The notes beneath the pieces are model-generated. The model was given only the letters and a program-made list of their open reading frames with translations, ran no database searches and was not told the origin of the DNA. Source: Telopea speciosissima (lineage: Eukaryota; Streptophyta; Magnoliopsida; Proteales; Proteaceae). Taken from it: 64,000 nucleotides of DNA. The stretch spans positions 60,400,970 to 60,464,969 of the forward strand of contig NC_057925.1 of NCBI RefSeq assembly GCF_018873765.1. Reading direction: 5' to 3'. This document shows positions 23,838 to 48,260 of this stretch, in pieces (position 1 is the first letter of the stretch; the number at the start of each line of letters is the position of its first letter). The position numbers were made by a program, and so were the translations under genes.

Positions 23838-23995
23838 AGGGAAAGTTTTCATACACGGCTTACACAGCCGTGTATGTGAGAGGGTCTCTCACAAAGAGTT
23901 GGAAAAATCATAAATCCCCATCCATTAATTAATGGCTTGAAACTCCCACCCTCTCACATACACGGTTTACACGAAAGTATATGAAAATTCTTCCC
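23838..23995. mobile_element. foldback MITE, Mutator-like
   Basis: Arms of about 50 bases are inverted copies: 'gggaaagttttcatacacgg' to 'gtgtatgtgagagggt' on the left and 'accctctcacatacacgg' to 'aaaattcttccc' on the right. Flanking AAATATAAA at 23829-23837 and 23996-24004 gives a 9-base duplication, pointing to the Mutator superfamily. No coding capacity. Confidence 0.75.
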
Positions 23996-24004
23996 AAATA
24001 TAAA

Positions 24005-24590
24005 GATAACTTCAAATAGATGAATGAAAAAAAACCTGCGCACCACAAGCTAGCGTCAACTGTGTCTCTCTCTTTCTCTCTCTTCCTCCCTTTGAATTGA
24101 CCCCCTGCCCCTGCTGTATGATTCTCTATCCTGTGCCCCCATTAGTGTTGCCCAATATGGGATAAGATGGGAGGGGAGGGGTGCTTGGTGGCACAAAACC
24201 ACAAACGTGAAACATGAGTCGATCCTGAGAACTCCTAGGGCATGCACTCTACTAGCAAACCACCAACCAATTGTCCAATAGTTGTTCACAATCGATCCGC
24301 CCTGATATAACCTAATTCCAATCAATCCGTATCAAGATCGTATATTCACAGAGGAATACATACAAACCATGTTGCAACTTTTTTTTTCTTTCCCCATGGA
24401 TGAAGGTGATGACATTAATGTTTATTTATATGAGCATGACTACTCATTAGTGCTGTCTTTGGTTTACATTCTAAGACAATTTCGCATTCTCGGATGATAA
24501 AAATAACCAGAATGTCAATCTATCCAACGGCCTAGGTATGTCAACCTATCCAACGGTGGAAATGATCACCACGTTGAATAAGTAGGCAGC
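24005..24590. other. intergenic, upstream of PAPS1
   Basis: No gene is recognised. The right part should be the distal promoter of the poly(A) polymerase gene. A near-duplicated 'gtcaacctatccaacgg'-like phrase occurs twice near 24515-24557. Confidence 0.45.
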
Positions 24591-24598
24591 TATAAAAT
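24591..24598 (+). promoter_or_regulatory. TATA box of the poly(A) polymerase gene
   Basis: TATAAAAT stands before a pyrimidine-rich CTCTCC start-like stretch. A leader with a donor GAAG/GTAAG at 24750 and an acceptor TTTAG at 24898 follows, so transcription from about 24625 fits. Confidence 0.55.
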
Positions 24599-24917
24599 AA
24601 TCTCTCCTTTCCTGTGGCGAACTCGGATTCAGCCATTCAGGAATCAGGAGAGGAAATATTTAATCGTCTTCTCGGACGTTCTTCGCATCTTCGGTTCGTG
24701 GTCTCGGTAATCGTGATTATTGCAGAGTAATCTGCAATTATTATTGAAGGTAAGAAGTATAAAGACCCAAATTTCGTCGCAATTTTCACGGTACGAACCC
24801 TAGACATTTCTTCTCTGATTTTCTGTGTGTAAATGTGTTCTTTTTAATTGTTTGAGTTTCTTAATTTTTAGGATTTCTTCTTTTTTTACCTTCTTTAGGA
24901 AACACTTGCATAATCCC

Positions 24918-24977
24918 ATGGCCGAAGAACTACCCTGCAAGTCAACGGAAGGAGAAATCTGCGTTTTGCCTGCTTGA
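24918..24977 (+). other. upstream ORF in PAPS1 leader (19 codons)
   Basis: ATG in good context (CCCATGG) opens 19 codons reading MAEELPCKSTEGEICVLPA, then TGA, about 490 bases before the main start. It follows the acceptor of a probable leader intron, so it should be in the mature message. A translational role is inferred; conservation is unknown. Confidence 0.45.
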
Positions 24978-25467
24978 GAGACACAACAACTGCAAGATTC
25001 AAGAGCTCTTCCATTGTAGAGGATGCAATTGTCTGTCTCTGGTTAGGGTTTATTATTTTTGAGAGATGAAAGCTTCGATGGCGTTGTATTGCTTTCTATG
25101 ATCATCGCATATCATATTAAAGAAAAGAAAAAGGGGTTCTTTGTGCTTGTTTGTTCCATTTCTTTGTTTGATGTGTTGTGGAATCGTTGTAGCGGCGGGC
25201 TTGGCTCGAACTGAATGAATTATTTTCCGATATATTTGAACCATCGGAACTCAGTAGTGTGTAATTAACATTTATTTTATTTTTTTTTCATTTTTTAGTT
25301 TGTGCTTTTATTATTCATTCCCCTCCCCTCCCCTCCCCCCCTCTAAAATCCTTCGCTCTTGAAACTAGAAATAGAAGGGGAGATTCCTGGGCTGCCATCA
25401 TTAATCAATCATCCCCAATAAAAACATATATTAATAACACAAAAAAATTTGTAAGCAAAAGGGTTTA

Positions 25468-40313
<14,846 letters not shown>

Positions 40314-41314
40314 AGACATTGTGAGTGAAGTGAAAGCTGGGGAATTCCCAAGTTCTATTTCTCCACCACAACACGCATGTGGAGGATTCTCTTGCTGAAT
40401 TAAATTGCAGGGGTCGGTACGGATGCTGTAGATTGATGATGTAATATTAAACTTACAAAAGCAAGTTGGTGCATAATGGATGATTGAGTGGTAATTCAAA
40501 TCTGTTGTAATGTGTGCTTACTCGCTGCAAAAACTATGCTTTGTAAATTTAGGCACATAGCAGCTGTTCATGTTGTGAATTTTATTTTCAAGGCAAGGTG
40601 GTTTTGTGCCTAATGGGGGCCCAATATGGTTATGGGCACTAGTCATTTTTGAAAGGTTGACCAAAGCCCTACCCTTTGCCAAGGAGAGCCTCCATCGTAA
40701 GGAACTCTGCTCATCTCTTTTGCTTTCGTTGTTTCTTCCGTGTTAATTTCCATTAGTTTCATTGTTCATCCTGTCTTTAGATCTTTTCAAGAGGAACTAA
40801 TGGAAGTAAACAAGGCTCTACATGAACTCGCATATTAAGCACAGCACCAAACTACTTAATCAAATTCAGGGATCCCATTACATATTTTTAAGTCGCTCCT
40901 CGACTTTAGCTTATTTGATGAGCATATACTAGAAGACCTTAAATGACAAACAAACCAGCAATGTTGAAGGATTTCTTGAGAATTTGTGAGATTCAAGCAT
41001 ACAACATTAAAAAAAAATAAAAAATGCATTAGTTCTTAATTAAGGGGACAGTTTCCCCTGATTCTTTCAATGAAGTTGTCTGTCATCAGAAATGAAAGAA
41101 ATAAAAAAAAAAAAGGATTATATTTCTCATTTCCAGACTGTAACAAGGCCTCAAAATGTTCAACCTCCATCCTCTACTTGGCACACAAATTTAAAACTCA
41201 CAAAAATAGATATCTAAATTACCAACTCACACAACAAATAAATTATGAAGAAAAGAAAACAGGAGTTGTGAGACATTACCTATTGGATGTAGAAAAAGAG
41301 AATTGTTTTAAGTT
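40314..41314. other. 3' flanks of PAPS1 and of the first receptor kinase
   Basis: The left part is the 3' transcript region of the poly(A) polymerase. From about 40790 the sequence is homologous to 52470-53000 and to the 3' flank near 54440-54634, so it belongs to the duplicated downstream unit of the minus-strand receptor kinases. Confidence 0.6.
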
Positions 41315-43771
41315 TCAACAACTGAAAAGATAAGGGTGTGGGGGCACAGAAACTTCAGTAATTCCTTCTAGCATCAGTACAACCTTCCTCATAGTAGGTC
41401 TCAGTGATGGCTCTTCTTGAATGCACCAAATTGCTACCTTCAATAGCCTCTCTAGCCTTCCCATATTATTCATTGCTTCAATATCATTCTCCACCAGAGC
41501 ATCTAGCCTTCCTTCTCGATAGCAATCATAAGCCCAATCGGTCAGAATTGCTCTCTCATCACCACCCATTTCCAGTTCAACACATTTCCTACAACAAATG
41601 ATCTCCAATAGCATGACACCAAAGCTGTACACATCTACCTTAACTGTGATAGGCATGTGCCTGAACCACTCAGGAGCAACATAGCCTTTGGTCCCTCTAA
41701 TGGCTGTGTTAGTTCGACTCTGATCAGTCATCAAGAGCTTGGCCAATCCAAAGTCAGAAATCCTTGCTGTATAGCAGTCGTCCAGAAGTATGTTTTGAGG
41801 CTTTATATCGCAGTGGATTATCTGGATACTGCACTCTTCATGCAAATACGTAAGCCCTCTTGCAATGCCAAATGCAATCTGGGTTCGTTGGTTCCAATCT
41901 GGCCTTGAAGTCCCAAAAAGGAAGCTTGCTAAACTGCCATTGCTCATGAACTCATAGACCAAGAGCCTGTGCTGTTGTTCCTCACAGAATCCAACCAATT
42001 TGACCAGATTCTTATGATGGGTCTGGCCAATCGTTCTCAATTCAGTCTTAAACCCCTTATCTCCATCTTGTACCACTTTGTTAAGCTTTTTTACAGCTAC
42101 AAGTTTAGAATCCAAACCTAAGAACGCTTTATAGACAACACCAAAAGCTCCCCTTCCCAGCTCATTCTTGAATCCATCTGTAGCTTCCTCCAGGTCTTTG
42201 TAAGTAAAAGAATGTAGATTTGTTTCAAAAGAACTTGGTTTTTGTACCTTTTCTTTTACTTTCTTGTGGTACATCAAGACCACCATAAAAATTGCAGCTA
42301 GAAAAATTAAATTGAAAAATATTGAGCTACCTAATAGCACAGCTGCAACAACACTGAACAAACATCGATCTTTCTTCTCTACATTAGGATTTGAACACCC
42401 AGGATTATCATCTACTGGAACCGAAGGAGGATTAGGATTTCTGTAGGTATTATTACCAGCTGAGACTTTGAGGAAAGCCTTCACATTTACACCACTCTTG
42501 TGTCTCCCATTTCTAACTGGTAGGCTCTTCTTCAAACAGTTCCCATCTCTGAAGTTGGCAATTGCACATTGACAATCATACAAGCAAGCCTTTTGGCATT
42601 CTGATTCAGTATAAAGTGCCCTCTTTTGATAGACCCCTGAAGAAGGCCAATCTGTGTCAAGCAACTCCTCCATTCTATAAAGAATCTCAGGGGATCGTCC
42701 TGATCCATTATCGTAGCATCCTTGTAAATTGAAGTCAGGTTTGCAGCCACTCAATTTATTATTTGGATCAACAAACGTATATTTAGTTGGACATTCACAA
42801 ACAGGTCGATTTTGCACAATCCTGCAAATGCTGTTATAGCCGCAAATCCCTTCGCCCACATCCTGACTATTAAAAAAACATATGTCATCAGGAATAGACC
42901 AGACGATGGACCAACTTTCATTCCCATTGCTGCTGGAAGTCATCTTTGGACGAGCATATTGCGTGAAAACACCATTAAAATCAATGGTTGCTCTGTGGTA
43001 ATGGGTTTTGATCGAAGGTATGCTCCCAACTGTGAGGTCCCATGATGTGATTCCATAACGGCATTGAATAGAAATGATGGCTGTACTCTCATCGAACAGA
43101 ACTCGATAACCAGAACCAGAAGTGTTGCTTGCATAATAAGCATCATAGGCGTAGTTGGTTGGTAATGCTACAGTATTCAGAACGAGATTACCATCAGTAA
43201 GCACGCGGAGTTGGAACCTTCCTCTGAAGTAGTTGGTTGATTGTCGAGAAGAAAGCATGCTACCCGGTTCTAAAATCTGGGAAGGGAGGATGGTGTCACT
43301 TGGGTTTTTGAAGCTCTCCCATCTATGAACAGAGTTTCTTCTATCCACAAGCACAAAGTTACCAGTGTCAAGCATTGCAGCATAGGTGACGACACCAAGA
43401 ATGGATTGAGCCCTCCATATCTCTTCTCCTTGAGGGTTATTGAGCTGGAGGTTACCATCAATGGTAAACTGAAGTTTTGATCCTCTAGGTGCTGGTGTAT
43501 CTCCATTTGCATACCAAATTATAGTTTTGTCAGGTATTTTGTCATACCAGATGGCAAGCAAGAAGGCATCATCCGTATTGTTGATAGATTGGAACCCAAA
43601 CGCAAATTCACCTGAAGGAGAAAGCCATGAAGTGGTTCTACTTCTACCCCCAGCAGAGAGAGATTCGCCCAAGCTCACATTACTGTAAATTTGAGCGAAC
43701 GCAGAAAAGGGGTAATGAGGAAGAAGAAGAAGAAAGAAGAAGAAGAAAATAAGATCAAGATTGTCAGCCAT
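41315..43771 (-). CDS. G-type lectin S-receptor-like Ser/Thr kinase (LECRK/RLK1 group), copy 1
   Basis: This is an intronless 818-residue plasma-membrane receptor kinase, probably sensing pathogen- or wound-related sugars or lipids; the ligand is unknown. In order: signal peptide about 1-27 (hydrophobic F/L run ending AFAQ), bulb-lectin domain about 40-200 (WLSPSGEFAFGF, AAMLDTGNFVLVD), EGF-like Cys cluster about 310-345 (GICGYNSICR, RPVCECP), PAN-like Cys region about 390-415 (CLYDCQCA), transmembrane helix about 471-501, kinase about 530-805. Kinase motifs are GRGAFGVVYK (539), Lys561 in VAVKK, HCDIKPQN (653; Cys replaces the usual Arg, so non-RD), DFG (673) and APEW (699). Key residues are intact. 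The start context CCTCATGCAATGGCTGAC is shared with copy 4. It is the left end of the receptor cluster. Confidence 0.92.
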   Translation of the reverse strand: MADNLDLIFFFFFLLLLPHYPFSAFAQIYSNVSLGESLSAGGRSRTTSWLSPSGEFAFGFQSINNTDDAFLLAIWYDKIPDKTIIWYANGDTPAPRGSKLQFTIDGNLQLNNPQGEEIWRAQSILGVVTYAAMLDTGNFVLVDRRNSVHRWESFKNPSDTILPSQILEPGSMLSSRQSTNYFRGRFQLRVLTDGNLVLNTVALPTNYAYDAYYASNTSGSGYRVLFDESTAIISIQCRYGITSWDLTVGSIPSIKTHYHRATIDFNGVFTQYARPKMTSSSNGNESWSIVWSIPDDICFFNSQDVGEGICGYNSICRIVQNRPVCECPTKYTFVDPNNKLSGCKPDFNLQGCYDNGSGRSPEILYRMEELLDTDWPSSGVYQKRALYTESECQKACLYDCQCAIANFRDGNCLKKSLPVRNGRHKSGVNVKAFLKVSAGNNTYRNPNPPSVPVDDNPGCSNPNVEKKDRCLFSVVAAVLLGSSIFFNLIFLAAIFMVVLMYHKKVKEKVQKPSSFETNLHSFTYKDLEEATDGFKNELGRGAFGVVYKAFLGLDSKLVAVKKLNKVVQDGDKGFKTELRTIGQTHHKNLVKLVGFCEEQQHRLLVYEFMSNGSLASFLFGTSRPDWNQRTQIAFGIARGLTYLHEECSIQIIHCDIKPQNILLDDCYTARISDFGLAKLLMTDQSRTNTAIRGTKGYVAPEWFRHMPITVKVDVYSFGVMLLEIICCRKCVELEMGGDERAILTDWAYDCYREGRLDALVENDIEAMNNMGRLERLLKVAIWCIQEEPSLRPTMRKVVLMLEGITEVSVPPHPYLFSC

Positions 43772-44759
43772 TGCATGAGGTGTTTGGTTAAAACTAGCAA
43801 AAGCGAAACATGAAGAAGGGAAGCAATTAGTGGTTCAGCCATTGCTTGTATGAGCTTAAATGTAAGTAATTAAGCCAGAATCATACGTTAGCGTGTGAAT
43901 TGGAAATTGGAATACATGCGTCGTTCAAGGTCAAAAAGGATTCACCTAGTCGTTCATAGTATGAATCAATCAGGATTCACGCAGTGAGAGATACGCCATC
44001 GTGTGTGTGTGTGTGTGTCTCATGTGTCTCTGAAAAGGGAAAAGAAAAAAAGAAAAAAGAAAAATCGCCGTCTTCCTCAGATTTCTCTGCGGTTGGACGT
44101 TGGAATCAGATATGTTGCAGGGTTTTAAGAACTGGAATCGGATAGGTGAATCGGTCGTGGACGATCTCGGTTTACACCGATGCGACACGTCCGATTCACA
44201 TAAAAAAACTTTAGAAATTCTATGTTTTTGGATCTGAGAACCGATTCCGAACGGATTGGTATTCTGTTTCCGGCGTGGGGATGAAAGTAGAACAACAAGA
44301 ATTATTATCCCTAATTAACTTACATTCATCGTCGATTCGCTTTTCCATTAATATTTTCTTTATCCTCTCTCGATGCATTCCCATTCCACTGCTCCGTAAG
44401 CATCTAACCTCTCGCATTCTGGACGACTTCTCTTTGTCGATCTGGACCTTTGAAATTTTGCAGATCTCTCTCTGTAACATTTGATTTTTTGGCAGTTGCA
44501 GACCAATTTAGCTAGATTTTGTGGTCTTGTAGTTTGATATTTAAGATCCAAAAGCGATTCCATCGATGCCGGTGCCGTTAATCCGGCTGATTAAGTACGT
44601 TCTCAAGGCTAAGCATCTTCTTCCCACTCCTCTCTTGTTAGTCATCAGAAAAGACCATTACTGATGAGAATGATTTCACTTTGTTTTTTTTTCAGTTTCC
44701 AGAAATGGATGCCTTATTACTTCTGTGTTTGGATGGTTTGAGGTACGTCAAGAGTTATC
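43772..44759. other. upstream region of receptor kinase copy 1
   Basis: This holds the minus-strand promoter of copy 1 and unidentified DNA. A (GT)n run lies at about 44000-44018. A short plus-strand open stretch from ATG 44566 has no recognised domain. Confidence 0.45.
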
Positions 44760-45085
44760 ACCAGTTGGACCTGAAAGAGGAGGAGGATTTGGTGAAGGAT
44801 TATCACTTGCATGGACTCGGGGCAATCAACACACTTTGAGGTATTTGCTTGAGCCTCGTATGACCATGGATAGAGTTGTTTGGAGGACAAGGATCTATGT
44901 AGCTGACTCCTTGTAGGAGAATGTTTATGGGATGTTGCTTTGACAACCATAGTATTTTTATTTTCTCTTTTTTTTTTTTTTTTTTATTTCTCTTACTTCT
45001 ATTGCTGTCATGGCCTCTTCGGATTGATGTAGCCGACCCCATCTAGTTGGGATAAAACTATGCTTCTTGTTGTTGTTCTAGGTAA
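44760..45085 (+). mobile_element. RTE LINE 3' end
   Basis: The plus strand reads the RTE polymerase C-terminus (MDRVVWRTRIYVADSL then stop), followed by the RTE tail 'gatgtagccgaccccatc', 'tagttgggataaaacta' and a TTGTTGTTG end. Same family as the fragments at 13713 and 27553. 5'-truncated, with a frame change near 44838. Confidence 0.65.
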
Positions 45086-45155
45086 GTGCTCTCCTAACAA
45101 GTTTGCCTCTGTAATAGACACTGCATCGAGTGCAACTCCAAGGCTCGGTATAGGG

Positions 45156-45630
45156 TAAGAGTGTCAATCGGTTTGGTTTTGGCTTTTGTTTTTGTTCAAT
45201 TTAAGATAAACATGTGAAAATCGAAACTGAATTGGAGCATGTGTACGTTTCAAAATTTGAACCGAATCTACACGGTTCAGTTTCATATTCAATTTTGATC
45301 CGATTTGTATTTGTGTTGGGGCCTATTTTAGGTGTGTTTGGGTAAACTTTTTAAAATTTTACAACAAAAGAACCCCTTGTTTGTTAAAGACATAATCCAT
45401 TAAACTTTTTTCTAAACATTAAAATGGAATAAAAATTATCATCCACGTTAATTAAAACATAAAAAAACATATGATTTATTTGGTTTGAAAAACGGGTAAT
45501 TTGGTTTAGCTTGCCTGTTTCAATCATGAAACCTAAATCGAACCGATGAATGATATTAGTTTTTTCTTTTTAAAAAAAAAAACAAAACCGAACCAATTTA
45601 ATTCGATTTGGTTCTAAATTGACACCCTGT
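45156..45630. mobile_element. hAT-like element, degraded
   Basis: Left end TAAGAGTGTCAATCGGTTTG and right end AAATTGACACCCTG match the GGGTGTCAAT terminus of the element at 22551, with similar GGTTCGGTTT-type interior. No target duplication is detected, so the ends are approximate. Confidence 0.55.
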
Positions 45631-46902
45631 TTACATCCTAAAATTACCAACGGACCGGTAATGAAAGACCGATCAGCTTTGAGTCGTAGAGGATCGGTCA
45701 ATGAGGCAAACTCCTCATGTGGAGAAGACGTGGAGGGTCAAAACGGTTATGACCGAGAAGCGCCCATGATTAACACTACCTCCAATGTGAAAGCCACTCC
45801 AGCAGGATGTGATGCTCAAACGATTTTACAACCGTCAAAGAAGTTGCAATTAAGGAACACCTCATGGAGGCTCCATCTTCACAAGTATAAAAATCTTGCA
45901 GAAGAGGAAGGGAGATCAATCAGCAAACCTGCAATTTAAATTATCTTTTATTTTTCACTACATTTTACCTTTTGTTAATGTAATCTTATTCCTAACCATC
46001 ACGGACATCTTCTTTGTTGAGTTCGAGTTCTTCTTTTGATTTTTTGTATCAGTAGTATGTCCTCTGTGTATGCCAATATTGAGATTAATAGAAATTCTTG
46101 ATTTCTTATTTCATTTCTATCACTGTGATTACCTTTTTTTTTTTTTTTTTTTTGGGTTAAATACACGTACCCTTAAAATGCACCCAATATGAAGGAGTTG
46201 GAGAAGGAATAGGCAAGGGAGGGGGACTCGATGGTGGAATTGGTAAAGATGGAGGAGTTGGAGGTGGTGCGGGAGGTGGGGCTTCAAGGTGGTGATGGTG
46301 TTAATGGTGGGTGGCGGTGGTGGTGGTATTGGGTATCTACATTATAAAAGAAGATGATGATTTGGGAAGATGAGGGCATTTTGGTCTTTTCAAATATTAG
46401 AAAAGATAGAATAAATGTTAGTTTGGTCATTTTTTAGCATTTAACATTTGGTTTAGACTTAAATGGCTTTAGGGGGTAAAGTAGGGGTGGTACATGGAAT
46501 TTTTAGGGGGTGCGTGTGGACTTGTCAGAACCTTAGGGGGTATGAGGAATAGTATAGTCTTCTCCTCCATTGAGTCTTCTAAAATGTGACACGCCCACGC
46601 TCTCCATTATTCCTGTTAGTCACGATAGACCGATTGTTTGAACGACTGCAAAATTAGCCAAACACGCAATATAAGGATTTAATCTCACATCGATAGGAAA
46701 GTGTGTGGTATGCTACGCTTATAATTCTAGGAAAGGTCTCTCCATCATGAAGTTCATGCATTTTACCTTTTCTTACGTTCCAGAGTCATCTCTTCCAACA
46801 CTTTTTAGTCACCTTGGCTTACACGGTACGTTCTATTTATGACCCTTTTTCATCTATTGTTGTGATTTGTGAATTTGACTTTCAAGACCGAGTCCTTAAG
46901 TC
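45631..46902. other. intergenic, unidentified repeats
   Basis: No gene is accepted. A glycine-codon-rich stretch at 46196-46320 reads in part GGGLDGGIGKDGGVGGGAGG and then stops. A GTATAAAAAT word at 45886 is TATA-like, but nothing convincing follows. Confidence 0.45.
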
Positions 46903-46910
46903 CACACAAC

Positions 46911-47180
46911 TAGGGATGTAAACGGATCGGATTCGGCTCGGAGAGTGCTATATCCGCATCCGCATCCGATTAGCTTTCGGACAGATTCGGATAATGCTAA
47001 ACGAATATGGACACAGATACGGATCGGATATTTTATCTGTTTACATGTAAATATAGCTTTTTGGATAGTTATAGCCTATCCATAATCGCATCCGTTTAGT
47101 TTTCAAACGGATTCGGATAGTGCTAAACAGATACGAACACGAATATGGAAATGGATTTCGGTTATTCATTTAAACCCTTA
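46911..47180. mobile_element. hAT-type MITE (second family)
   Basis: This 270-bp element has termini TAGGGATGTAAACGGATC and ATTTAAACCCTTA and a perfect 8-base duplication CACACAAC (46903-46910 and 47181-47188). The interior repeats 'cggattcggatagtgctaaa'-like words in both halves. Non-coding. Confidence 0.8.
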
Positions 47181-47283
47181 CACACAACACATCTTGATTT
47201 TATAGTCAAGCAATTTTGAAGTAATAAATGAAAAAATTTAGAACTTTTTAGTTTTCCTTCTTCCTCCATGGCGTGAGCTGCAC

Positions 47284-47411
47284 GTCTTGCCGTGCTGTTC
47301 TGACACAAGGTGGCATGCATTGACCACCTTATCTCGGTTCTAACGCCTTGCCCAAACAGGAGTAAGGTGGTCAATGCGCACCACCTTGTGTCTCCGCAGC
47401 ATAGGCAAGAC
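47284..47411. repeat. foldback element with 48-bp arms
   Basis: The left arm 'gtcttgccgtgctg...gcattgaccacctta' is inverted in the right arm 'taaggtggtcaatgcgc...ggcaagac', with a loop of about 30 bases. The inner part matches the foldback at 57459, so both belong to one GC-rich MITE family. Outer ends and target duplication are not resolved. Confidence 0.7.
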
Positions 47412-47569
47412 AGAGTAGCGCGTAGAAGATCTGTGTTGACACGATTACATATGATTTTAATTTATTGCATGAAATTTTCCTTCACTTCACCAGTGGAGTA
47501 GTACAAGCTCTGAGATCAGTTTTTAATTGTTTCCCTTCCTTCCCTAGTTAAGCAAACAGCTTATGCAAT

Positions 47570-48260
47570 GGTGGTTCGCAATCTTGGTGTGTTAAAAATC
47601 TGAACAAAAAGGAGAGGACAGAAAGAAGGCCTGAGTCGAACGAAATCGTCTCGCCAAGATGCGATTTGCACCCTCCTAATCCGCCGCAAAGGGTTGCAGC
47701 AAACCTGCCTCCCAAGATAAATCAGGCGGACTGTTACTGGTTGCAGAGACAGTAACACTGTGAAGCTATCAGAGATTTTTTTATTTTTTTTCCCTGGACT
47801 GAGAGAATTCGTGGCCCATTTATAGGCCCACAAGGCCTGTTCGGATGGGTCACACCCATTGGCTCATATGGCTTGACCTGACAGGTCATGACTATTGGGC
47901 TGGGCTCCCTTGGCTGTTCGTGTGGGCTGCAACTCTTGGGGACAATGTTAAACCAAGGGTTGCACTCCCTCTTTGATCAGCCACCGATCCAACGGTCGGA
48001 TCGATCCTAAGCACCCTTTGATCAAACACCGCCGATCCCGAAAAGATTAAGGCGACATACTGCGAAGTGCAAAGTGCGCCATCAAAGCGCCACATTGCGC
48101 CTCACGCACACGCACGCGCATGGCAGACGCGCCGGACGGGTACCGTCCTCGCCGCAAGTGCACCGTACAATCTCTTCTAACATTACATGTGATAATAATA
48201 ACTACTTACTACTAACACATATAAATCCAATGAGCTTTCCTTTCATAGCCGATGTGGGAC
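47570..48260 (-). mobile_element. LTR-like sequence, probable solo LTR
   Basis: Read on the minus strand, this has the build of a plant LTR: 'gtcccacatcggct' near its start, a TATA-like CCTATAAATGGGCC about two thirds along, then a Gln/Pro-codon-free leader-like stretch. No internal element genes adjoin it, so it is a solo LTR or fragment. Ends and target duplication are not resolved and the superfamily is unknown. It abuts, in opposite orientation, the reading frame of the plus-strand receptor kinase. Confidence 0.4.

Noticed and set aside
45619-45939. Plus-strand frame of 106 codons with a TATA-like word inside
   Set aside because: No domain and no supporting start signals. Possibly part of an old repeat, but not enough to name one.
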